From Impatiens glandulifera (Eukaryota; Streptophyta; Magnoliopsida; Ericales; Balsaminaceae), in assembly GCF_907164915.1 (NCBI RefSeq), contig NC_061869.1:26157616-26221615 (forward strand): DNA of 64,000 nt, given 5' to 3'. The notes under the pieces were generated by a model. It had not been told where the DNA came from. It was given only the letters and a program-made list of their open reading frames with translations, and ran no database searches. A program made the translations under genes and the position numbers. Positions 45,601 through 54,625 of the stretch are shown here, in pieces. The stretch's first letter is position 1. Each line of letters opens with the position of its first letter.

Positions 45601-45834
45601 AACACAAGTGCCATAGCAATACCATACAATTCGGTTCTACATTCTAGAACCAAGCACATCGATATAAGACACCACTTCATCCGAGAACATGTTATGCTGA
45701 AGCATATCCGGCTTGAATACGTATCAACAGAACAACAAGTAGCCGATATCTTCACAAAACCCCTGCAGGAAGCTAAGTTTTCTCACTTCAGAAACATAAT
45801 CGGTTTAACCGATATTAATCAGCTCATCTCTTAA
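42622..45834 (+). pseudogene. pol: Pol of element D, decayed
   Basis: Protease EWYLDSGCSRHMT is near 42706. A deletion removes part of the integrase zinc finger region (about 43170). The integrase core (MDLFGP at 43245, IRSDIGTEF, GLAERRNRTLKEAARSM) and RT (YVDDIIFGS near 44880) are readable. RNase H (SYSDADYAGCKVDRKSTSG, TSVATSTAEAEYLAAGS) is complete to the stop at 45834. Stops are mostly TAG or TAA at former CAG, CAA, TGG or GAG codons (about 42978, 43838, 44032, 44368, 45035). Unlike A and B, the codon between integrase and RT is CAG here, not TAG. Confidence 0.88.
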
Positions 45835-46288
45835 AATGTCTAAAAGGAAAATCGGTTCGAACAGACAAAACCGGTAGTTCTTCCTAAACTGTTGGAAACT
45901 GAATTCACCAAGGTACCTATTGAAGAACCGCTTTGTCTATCAGTTACAGCAAACCGACCGGTTACTTAGTGCACGCACCAATTAACCACATCGGAACAAA
46001 TGACTGAAAACCGACCAGTTTGGAAATAGTATACTCTGGATTATTTGGCTTCCGAACAAAAATGAAACAATTATCTGTGTTTAGATGTCTCTGTTCTGAA
46101 AAGATACCTTTTCAAAGCAAAATGGTCATACCTCAAAAGACGTGAAGATATGATATCTTTCACCGTCCAGGCCTATGACTCACATCCTAGGTTGTAGACA
46201 TGCTTATTTCATGCAATATGCTTTATCCTATGGTTAATAGATCCGATCACCTGTTATACACTGTATAATACAATCATCCCTCCACTAA
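45835..46288 (+). other. Spacer between pol and accessory 1 (element D)
   Basis: No gene; closely matches A 2113-2558 in reverse (for instance GTCCAGGCCTATGAC and CATGCTTATTTCATGCA). Confidence 0.5.
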
Positions 46289-46296
46289 TATATAAG
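46289..46296 (+). promoter_or_regulatory. TATA box of accessory gene 1 (element D)
   Basis: TATATAAG 68 bp before ATG 46357, in the same local sequence as the A copy at 2105. Confidence 0.6.
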
Positions 46297-46356
46297 TTAG
46301 GCAAACATCATACAAAATACTCACAGGCATCAATTTATCCTCTTACTAAGACAAAT

Positions 46357-47099
46357 ATGTCTCAGTTTCCAAACATTCTTCAAGTTGATTTCGATTCAGC
46401 TCAAAGTACAGAGCATTATGAAATCTTCAAAATGATCAAGTTGCTTGAAGACACCGGTCTAAAATCTTTTCTAGATGACAAACATGTCATCTTTCTCGAA
46501 ACCATCCTGGAGTTCTTCCATAACGTCAGGGTTTTCTGAGGTATCCCTCACTTCAACACCCTCATTCAATATAGGGTCGGAGGGACCGTGGTTGATTTCT
46601 CGGAGAGTGACTTCGCCAGATTCTTCGATCTTCCGAAGCAATGGCTCACCGACTTAAACGTTCCGGCCGAAGTAAAGGCCAAAATCTCCTTAAGCTTCTC
46701 TCGGTCAAACCGTCCAGTCAGTGATCACGGTGTTAGGTCATCATTGAGAGCTGAATACCAGCTTCTCAATGATATCATCGGTCGAGGCATCCTAGGAAAG
46801 GATGTGACCAACACCTACAGTGCTACAGCTTCAATATGATGACCGCTATCACAATGGATACGCCGGTCAACTGGTACAGGGTGTTATTCGATGTCCTGAT
46901 CTAGATGATCACCATTCGCCAAACCGGCCTCATCCCCCAGATCAGCTGCCTACTTATGGAACTCGGGGTTCCATTCTGTCCGGGCAAAGGACTGAATCAA
47001 GCCCAGGTCATCACCAAGGAAGTTGCCGACTCGTTCTATGAGCGGTTCAAGAAGGCCTGGAAAAAGAAGAACCGACACCTCAACTCCTCCGGCAATTAA
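46357..47099 (+). pseudogene. Accessory gene 1 of element D, broken
   Basis: ATG 46357 with QFPNILQVDFDS, EDTGLKSFLDDKH and EFFHNVRVF, then TGA at 46537-46539. The same frame resumes with VVDFSESDFARFFDLPKQWLTDL. A missing base near 46830 shifts the frame, after which the IPQISCLLMELGV to FYERFKKAWKKKNRH end is readable. A's copy is broken at different places (an in-frame stop only), so the two decayed independently. Confidence 0.7.
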
Positions 47100-47425
47100 G
47101 TCACTCCTTCTACAAGCGGTCATTTTGATGTACGTATCGGTTGTATTGTCATCCTACTCCGTTATGATCTTTTCGGTTAATATATGTGTTTCTTTCAGTT
47201 TGTTGTAACTCCACTCTCATCAATGAAAAGTAACTTTCAATTTCCAACTACATGGGAAATTACACAAACTTAGTTACTTTCTAACTAGATTCTCCACCTC
47301 GAACTCCGCAACCGGTCAAAAGTAACTCCTTCCCAAAGAGTTTTGGAAACATAAATATTCCCAACACTAATAAGACAAAATGGAATATCATCATTAAATG
47401 CCCCTATTTTCCCTCCAATCTCAAA

Positions 47426-47435
47426 TATATATAAG
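47426..47435 (+). promoter_or_regulatory. TATA box of accessory gene 2 (element D)
   Basis: TATATATAAG followed by GAACC, about 80 bp before ATG 47513, with a CTCTCTCTCTC leader. Confidence 0.65.
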
Positions 47436-47512
47436 GAACCTCCTTCATCCATTAAGCATACCTCCAAACAACCTTTAATTTCTTAAACTCTCTCTCTCTT
47501 AGATTTGAAAGA

Positions 47513-48214
47513 ATGTCTAACTGTACTCTAAGAAATTATCTATGCATCGATTTCAACTCCGTCCTCCAGATTGAGGATATTGAAGTAAAGGAACTCCTCT
47601 TTGAATCCTTCATCGACACCGGCCTTAGTATCTTTCTCGGAGAAGCCGGACCCGTCTTCATTCCAGAGGTAATGGAATTCTTCAATAATGCATCCATATC
47701 CGGCGATGCCATTATTTCCATCGTGAAAAATCACCACCTTGTTCTTCGCGAAAGCGAATTCTCCCGGATGTTCAATCTGCCCACTGAAGGGTTCTCCGAC
47801 TTCCCATCCCGGGTGGGGAGTGCTGCAGTTGACTATGCGGAAATGTTCTCCGGAACCGAAGTGCCGGTTGAGAACTACGGTCTAAAAACCCCCCTCGCCC
47901 GTCACATCCAACTCCTTCACGAGATCGTCAACCGGTCTATAATCTGCCAATCTCTGAACCAACACTATTCTAAGAAAGTCTTCGACATTATGACCTACAT
48001 CATCAGCAATACCCCCATCAACTGGTCATCGGTCATCTTCCATAACCTGAAGACAATGGTCGAGACAAAGAAAGGTTTTGGATATGCCCCCCACATTAGC
48101 CGGTTCCTTCGTACACACCATCCAAATCTTGGACCGGGTACTCTGGTGTGCTTCTCAAGTGTTCTCCACGAGGAAATGGTGGAGGACAGACTCTCTAAAA
48201 TGATCGTTACATAA
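47513..48214 (+). CDS. Accessory gene 2 of element D, intact 233-residue protein
   Basis: Open from ATG 47513 to TAA 48214, exactly the length of the A copy. Family motifs: LCIDFNSV near residue 10, DTGLSIFLGE near 37, VMEFFNNA near 53, ESEFSRMFNLPTEGFSDFPSRVGSA near 80, TPINWSSVIFHNLKTMV near 166, and FGYAPHISRFL near 189. No targeting signal or catalytic motif. The gag, pol and accessory 1 genes of this element all carry several breaks, so an unbroken 233-codon frame is unexpected by chance. Function unknown. Confidence 0.8.
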   Translation: MSNCTLRNYLCIDFNSVLQIEDIEVKELLFESFIDTGLSIFLGEAGPVFIPEVMEFFNNASISGDAIISIVKNHHLVLRESEFSRMFNLPTEGFSDFPSRVGSAAVDYAEMFSGTEVPVENYGLKTPLARHIQLLHEIVNRSIICQSLNQHYSKKVFDIMTYIISNTPINWSSVIFHNLKTMVETKKGFGYAPHISRFLRTHHPNLGPGTLVCFSSVLHEEMVEDRLSKMIVT

Positions 48215-48586
48215 GTCTGTTACCTTATGTAATGTAAACCGATCCTGTATCGGTATCTATTATGTCCTTTTTTTTAATCAAATGATCATTTAAATCAATG
48301 AGTTCAAAATTTGGTAAAGTCAAAATTCGGTTCAGATTCGCAAAATTAAAAGTCGGACTAAAAAGCTCAAACGATTAATCATAATCCTAGTCATCTCCGG
48401 TTAAATAACCGTCTCATGAATAGAACGGTTACATTAAATAACCGCCTCATCGCCGGTTAAATAACCGCATCAAAAGCCCGCTCAAACTTCCCGCCTACCT
48501 TTTGCCGCCCAAAGTCTTTTTGGAGGGAAAATTCCTGCCAATACTTGACGTGACAGTTCGCGGCGGTTGAAATTCCAACCCGCGAC

Positions 48587-48593
48587 TATAAAT
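48587..48593 (+). promoter_or_regulatory. TATA box of accessory gene 3 (element D)
   Basis: TATAAAT 126 bp before ATG 48713; the leader has CTCTCTCTTG and further CT runs. The spacer 48215-48586 holds no gene. Confidence 0.6.
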
Positions 48594-48712
48594 ATGGTCC
48601 TTAGCCATTTTATTTTATTCTTACGCGAAACGGCTTTCTCTCTCTTGATTTCAACTCTCTCAAATCTTTCAAATCTCTCAACCTCTCGATCTCTCGGTCT
48701 CTTCAACCTACA

Positions 48713-51377
48713 ATGGGTCGCGAATTTGTGCTTCTCAATCACATCGTCCAAGTAGACTTCGATGAAATTCGGGCAAATGGATCGGCGAAAGCAAAACGGG
48801 TGTTAACCCAAATCTCTGAGTCCGGTCTTGAACACTTCTTGAACGGACCGTTCATCTTGTATCAAGAGGCGGTTACCGAGTTCTTTCAAACCGCCGCACT
48901 CAACGAAGGGATGATAACCGCAACTGTAGGCGGAAAACCGTTCAAACTCACCAAGGAGTCGGTTGCTGAGGTACTCCATCTACCAACCGAGGGGAGCGAC
49001 TTCTCGGTGGTTACAGACGTGGTTACATTCCAAGCGGTTGCCGGGATGTTTCGGATACTGTGGTACCAATAGCAGTATCCGGTAAGAAAACCTCACTCAA
49101 AGCGGAACTTAGACCGTTATGCGAAATCATATCCAAGTCGTTTCAAGCACGGGGAGGCAACTATGATAGCCTCACTCGAATGAAGATTGATATGATTGCC
49201 GGTTTAGTCAATGACACTAAAATTAACTGGGCAAAGGTAATCTTTTCCAACTTATGTGAGGTGATGGATCCGACATCCAAACGGTCATGGGGATACTCCG
49301 TTCCACTCGGCAAGCTGATGGGTCATTTCAACGCTGACACCGGCCCTGGTGTTTTCCTCTCCCCTAGCAAATTCGTAAAATCTCATCAATTCATTAGACC
49401 GGAGGAGAAACAGAGCAAAAAGAAGGTCTCCGGCAATACGAGCAGCCGAAAGAAGACACCGGCTAAAAAGAAGAAGGCTCCAGCCAAAGAAAAATCCGGA
49501 AGCAAGGCGGATCAGCAACCGAACGGATCGGCTAATCCGCAGTCCGACACCCTCCGTACGGAAAATTCGGCTTCCAGCTCTAGCCGAACTCTCTCACACC
49601 ACACCGAGGAGGATCGGTCTGGCAAAGGGAAAGAGTCGGTGGTCGAAGAACAATCGGCCAGAACTGACAATGTCGAATCCGGTCCGACTGGGCAAACGGA
49701 AACTTCAGATGAAAGCGTTCGGAAAATGGGAGAGGACCTCGTCAAACAAATCATGAATGAAATTCACATTCAGGCTCACGCTGCAAACGACGTCTACTTT
49801 CAATGGGCCATGAATCGACAGGAAATTTTCTACACCAACGTGCTACCGGAACATCCCGCTGACCGGAGATACGAAATACTGGTTGAGATGGAAGTGGAAG
49901 TCATCAACCTTACAAAGGCTCAGAGCGTCTTGACCGCTCTTCGAAGAAGTAAAATGGTCAAACCGCATGCCCGGTTACTAGGGCTCACCGAACATATTCA
50001 ACATCTTCGTGAAAAACATATCCCAAGGACGGCGGAGTCTCAGTTCGAGCTCTTAGTGTTGGACATGCTGGCGGTCAAAGAACTGGAACTGACCGATGAA
50101 TTGGCACAGTTGGAAGCAGAACCCGAGCACCAAGAAGTGTCAACCTTCTCCAGATCTAATCCTGAGGATGAGGGCGGTCCGAATCCTGAGGGTGGTCCAA
50201 ATCCGGTCGAAGACGAGCTTATCTCTCCTCTACCGGAACCAGTAATCAACGACACCGAACTCGGGACGGGTACACCGCCCACTGATCAGCAAGTATCTCT
50301 TCAAACCGACAATGAATCGGTACCGACTGTAACGGAAGAAAGGGTCAATGATCTAATCGAGGAATTTGTCAATGCCGCCATCAGGCCGTGGCAAAAGAAG
50401 ATAAAAGAAACCATCGAAATGATCAAGTCCACCGATAAACGGCTGGAAGCCGCGGTTGGACGGATTACGTGCATTAAGGACAAATACGGTCTTACCGATC
50501 TTTTGTGCAACGACACAACTGACAGAACTAAGGTACCGGAGACCGTAAGTAAGAAGTTGGAAACCGATCTCGCTCATACCAGCCAAAGGGTCAGTTTGAT
50601 AGACCTACATCTCATAACAATCGACCAAACGCTGAAAAAGATTGAAGGAGATCTGTCCAAATCCGGTGTCCAAGAAGGATCCACACTTGAGAGAGTGGCA
50701 ATGCTTGAGGAGAAGCATGCCAAGACCGAGGCCGATTTAAAGGCGGTCACCGAACAGCTGGCGGAGATGGTGGCGGCAAAGCTAGCAGCCGACAAAGCAC
50801 TTGAGGAAGCAAATGCGCTTGCGACTAAGAGGATTCAGGATGCCTTGGACGAGCAAGCCCAGCTTCAAAAGGAAACGCAAAGGCGGATGCGAACTTGGCC
50901 GGACATATGCAAACATTAGAAAACGTTGCACCGGCCATAATGATTCAGAAAAATGAAGATGTGGCTCGACTAATCGGCCAACAGTTAGCATACAATGAGT
51001 TCGCCGAGGCTCATAAGAAGTCCAAAGTCGTTGCTTCCCCTTCCGGACCGACTACAAGAAAAAGAAAGGCTCCTACCAATAAGACGACAATTTCAAAGAT
51101 ATTGGACAACATTGCTGACACGGTTGTCGATCCCCGAATCAACCCGGTTTCTCAAGATGACGACGAACTCGAAGATGGATCCATACCGCTGGTCAAAAGA
51201 CCGCGAGGCCTCGATGTAGCCCAACTGAGATCGGTTGCTCCACCGGCCTCACCTTTCACCGGCACTTTAGGCGGTCAAGGATCATCCTCCAGACCTGGCG
51301 TCGATCCTCGCAATCCGGGAACGGGAACGATGACTGCAGAAATGCTGGACAAATACCTGCCCAAGAAAAAGAGATAG
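48713..51377 (+). CDS. Accessory gene 3 of element D: family domain plus coiled-coil tail, two frameshifts
   Basis: Segment 1 (48713-49072) has VQVDFDEI, ESGLEHFLNGPF, VTEFFQTA and SVAEVLHLPTEGSDF. A frameshift near 49060 leads into segment 2 (to 50919): INWAKVIFSNLCEVM, a Lys/Ser/Pro linker with KKTPAKKKKAPAKEK, a helical block around VYFQWAMNRQEIFYTNVLPE, an acidic Pro-rich stretch, then a long coiled coil (LEEKHAKTEADLKAVTEQL). A second shift near 50900 leads to segment 3 ending YLPKKKR. The basic clusters look like nuclear localisation signals. Layout and length match accessory 3 of B; both have a frame change just before the last 150-230 codons. Confidence 0.72.
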
Positions 51378-51684
51378 AAACTTTTCTTTATTTATATATT
51401 GCCTATGTTTAACTTGGTATAATTTTATATATATATCAAGTATTTTTGGAAACCGGCCTACATTTGCATTCTTACATGGTTTTGAATATTTTAAGTATAA
51501 AAGGGGAGAAATTGATAAGATAAAATATAAAAAATTTCTCAAAATTTTTCCAAAATTTTTCGAAAAATCCTTCTAAGTCATTTTCCAAAAATTCGGCCAA
51601 ATAAATTTTTAAAACAACCGGCCTACATTTTAATTCTTACATAGTTTTGAATATTTTAAGTAAAATAATCAAAAAGGGAGAAAT
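51378..51684 (+). other. 3' spacer with repeated polypurine tracts (element D)
   Basis: Two copies of an AACCGGCCTACATTT...TTTTGAATATTTTAAGTA unit, one ending AAAAGGGGAGAAATTGATAAG (51500) and one ending AAAAAGGGAGAAAT (51671-51684) against the LTR. Same design as B. Confidence 0.7.
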
Positions 51685-52768
51685 TGTTAGATAAAATTAG
51701 ACCGGTTAAATAGAACTTAACAAAAACAAACTTCTTGTGCAGGAACGGTTAAAGAATCCAACCGGTCAAATAATTCAACCCGTCAAGCAACCTAACCGAG
51801 CAGAAAGACAAGACCGGTCAAAATAAAAGACCAAAACCGGAAGTCATCTAGTTAACCTAAACTTACAACCGATCAGTGCAAATAGATAATTTGAGTATCT
51901 GTTGAAGATGATATCAAAGGAAAGATCTTAGTATTGCCATATTCATACAAGTCTGGACAATCTGTTGGCTGTAGAAGATCGTCCAACAAGATCTTTCCAC
52001 TCCGGGATAAATCAGAGGTGCAATCCTCAAGGTACAGGTAACTGTCCAACCGACAGTTGCCATATTAAGTAAAAGACAAACCTAGCTGGTTTGACCTATA
52101 CATTGGAAGCCTAGACCTCCAGGTCTGAATCACTGAACCTCTAAAGAATAAAAGAAGAAGTTCAAGAGGAATAAATGCAGCCCTAGCAACAAGAGTTCGA
52201 AAAATAAGTTACAAGAGTCACTAAGTTCCACCAACCACAAGCTTTAAGAGTTATTACATGTTTATCTCTCCAAGATCAAAAAGAGCTCAAATGTTTATTT
52301 GAAGTAAGATTACAATTTCGGTTAAAATTGTACAGGTGTTATCGAGCAGAAAATAAGTCTCAATCGGATTGTGTTTGTGTATTTATTAGTGAATATCCTT
52401 CTCGTAGTTTCGAGAGGAAGGGTGACGTATGAGTTTTATCTTCGAACATCCATAAAAACCTGTCTTGTTATTTACTTTATGTCGGCCTTACACTCTAAAC
52501 GATTCTACCTAAACTGACTTACTGAATCCCAAACCGACCCACCATACTCCAAACCGACCTTATCCAAATCCGGTTTTGTCCATTCTGTGTGTGCTGCTTC
52601 AACCTGAAACAAACCACTTCCGCATTTGAACTCGGTTCAAGGGTTTGTGACAGTTTGTGTAGTATTGAAAACCCGGTGTTAATCTCTAACCGGATTAATC
52701 ACCAACCGTTGAGTGAAAGCGCTAACCAGTCAGACCCCGGTTCCCCAGCCGCGACCTAGATCCTAACA
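51685..52768 (+). repeat. 3' LTR of element D
   Basis: 1084 bp, TGTTAG to CTAACA. It contains the hairpin CCTTCTCGTAGTTTCGAGAGGAAGGGTGACGTATGAG near 52400, CGAACATCCATAAA and TTTGAACTCGGTTCAAG near 52626. It matches the A LTR. Confidence 0.85.
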
Positions 52769-53344
52769 AGTTTGTATGGCAAGGAAAAACTTGACCGAAA
52801 GTCAAGAGATGTTTACCGAAAATCATCCTTTAAAGAATCATCTGCAGGTAGATACACTATACACACACAACGGGAAGTCCATCAAAATAATCAAAGTATG
52901 GATTCTTAAGGGACTTATAAGCCACAGATCCAAAGAAAAATGTGGACCCAATTTTCTATTGTCTATGAATGCAGGTAAATCAAGACAGAAGCTTGGAAGA
53001 AACAGCATTGCATCCGGACAGCCGACTGCTGACGGACACATCACATGAAGGGAACAAGCATGAAGTCGCTAACATCCTCATGAAGCCACTTCTCGAGTCT
53101 AAGTTTTTTTCCCTTAGAAATATTTTAGGAATGTTAAATTACAATAATTCCTAAATTGATTTAAATTATAAAACACGCCTAGCTTTGAATATTTATTCTA
53201 AATAATCAAAAAGGGAGAAATTAATAAGTAAAAATATTTAATTAAGTAGCAATATTAATTAACTATTTAAATATGCTAATTAACTTAAGCGACCAACAAT
53301 TACAAGTTTTGAATATTTAAATTAAATAATCAAAAATAGAGAAA
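52769..53344 (+). mobile_element. Element H fragment: gag end joined to RNase H end, pol deleted
   Basis: The 90-codon frame from 52776 contains IIKVWILKGLISHRSKEKCGPNF, the lineage's Gag C-terminus. From about 53039 the reading changes to EVANILMKPLLESKFFSLRNILGMLN, the last 35 codons of an RNase H, ending at 53154. All of protease, integrase, RT and most of RNase H are missing. Two polypurine-like tracts follow (AAAAAGGGAGAAATT at 53207, AAAAATAGAGAAATTG at 53331). Confidence 0.7.
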
Positions 53345-53464
53345 TTGTTAAAATATAATTGTTAAGTTTTAATAATGAATAAATAAAACTAAATTCAAAT
53401 AAATATATATATGTTAAACTGCTAAGTCATATCAAGCATATTAACTGTTTTAATGATAACAAGA

Positions 53465-53535
53465 AGGTGTTATAGTGTAGTGGTAAGCACTCTTTTCTGT
53501 CACACAGGTGAACAGGGATTGAATCTCATTAGCTG
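53465..53535 (+). pseudogene. tRNA-Asp(GTC)-like sequence inside the H LTR
   Basis: 71 bases aligning along their whole length with plant tRNA-Asp. The A-box region TAGTGTAGTGGTAAGCA and anticodon loop CTGTCAC (GTC) are preserved. The T arm GGGATTGAATCTC differs from GGGTTCGATCCC. Acceptor and T stems pair poorly, so it is a pseudogene or the tRNA-derived head of a SINE, not a working tRNA. No clear SINE tail is visible. Confidence 0.65.
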
Positions 53536-53754
53536 CAAATATTTAATGTTTTTCTATTTCAGGGTAGTTGAGAAAAATACCAAAATTTCCATGTAGGCGA
53601 GATCGGCTCGGTAGTGGATATCGGTTCGGTAGTTTGACCAGTAATCTTACTCCTGTTCGTATTGAAGATCAATCAACCGACACTTAATGCTCCTAAAGTG
53701 AAGATCGGTCAACCGACACTTAATGTTCCTGAAATGAAGATCGGTCAATCGGCA

Positions 53755-54115
53755 CTTAATGAAGTATGGCCGGTTAATTAAATGCTTCAGTATTAAATGA
53801 GCTCCGGTCAATTAATTGCCTTCGGTAGTAAATGAGCTTTGGTCCGTTAATTGGCTTCAATATTAAATGAGTTTCGGTTATTTAATTTACTTCAGTATTA
53901 AATGAGTTCCGGTCATTTAATTTACTTCAGTATTAAATGAGCTTCAGACATTTAATTGGTTTCAGTATTAAGTAAGCTCTGGTCATTTAATTGGCTTCTG
54001 TATTAAATGAGCTTCGGTCATTTAATTGGCTTCAGTATTAAATGAAATTCGGTCAGTTAATTGTCTTTAGTATTAAATGAACTCCGGTCATTTAATTGTC
54101 TTCAGCATTATATTA
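53755..54115. repeat. CGGTCATTTAATTGGCTTCAGTATTAAATGAGCTT tandem array
   Basis: About eleven copies of a 33-35-bp unit in U3 of the H LTR, rich in TTTAATT and ATTAAAT. Each unit contains a short AATT-centred inverted repeat. A looser set of copies of TCGGTCAACCGACACTTAATG precedes it from 53660. Confidence 0.85.
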
Positions 54116-54625
54116 AGATTCCATTATGAGGAGTCTAAGAAAATAGCTTTCATATGACCAGAAAATTCCATTGTCATTTTAATATAAGTTCGATGATATC
54201 TTTTGTGAATCAGAAGACTTCCACAAAAGATTAGATTGTCATTTTAATATAAGTCCAAAACCAACTTCCTAGAACCAGGAAACTGTCAAAACCGCCAGAA
54301 TGATAAAGTCAAGTAAAGACAAATCAGGTCAGTTGTCTCATGCATTGGGAAGCTTCAACCGCATTTAATGTAATGCTGCTCCTTTTGACCAACAAATCAG
54401 AGAGAGAAATATGATCGTTGTCATATTACCACTATAAAAGGAGACAACAACATTTTTTCAAATCAAGTTACTGAGCTATCAAGTGAGAAACCAATTAATT
54501 CATTCTTTCAGAAGTGTTAAGTGTTCTTTATATTTACATACTGTCCAATGTCTTGCAATTCTTATTTTGTGTGAAGAGTTGTAAGTCAATATCAAGTAGT
54601 AAATAAGCCTTGAACATCTGATAGA

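Larger units (their letters stand above)
40926..52768 (+). mobile_element. Element D: Sirevirus-like element without 5' LTR, three accessory genes
   Basis: Plus strand: gag, pol, accessory 1, accessory 2, accessory 3, polypurine tracts, 3' LTR. The 5' LTR, primer site and leader are absent: coding sequence begins within about 20 bp of the start of the opposing F remnant. It is closest to element A in all parts. The bases after the LTR (AGTTT) have no partner at the left junction, so the left end was lost by rearrangement. Confidence 0.85.
53345..54625 (+). repeat. LTR of element H, truncated on the right
   Basis: Starts TGTTAAAATATAATTG right after a polypurine tract. It includes a tRNA-Asp-like segment, a tandem array and a TATA box (TATAAAAG at 54433-54440). 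It runs directly into pol of element I at about 54626 with no primer site, so the right end is a deletion or recombination junction. Confidence 0.6.

Noticed and set aside
26501..52768. One single composite insertion from F's LTR to D's LTR
   Set aside because: The flanks TGAAG and AGTTT do not match and the LTRs are of opposite orientation and different sequence.
53465..53535. Functional tRNA-Asp gene
   Set aside because: Acceptor and T stems pair poorly and the T-loop consensus is changed; annotated as a pseudogene.
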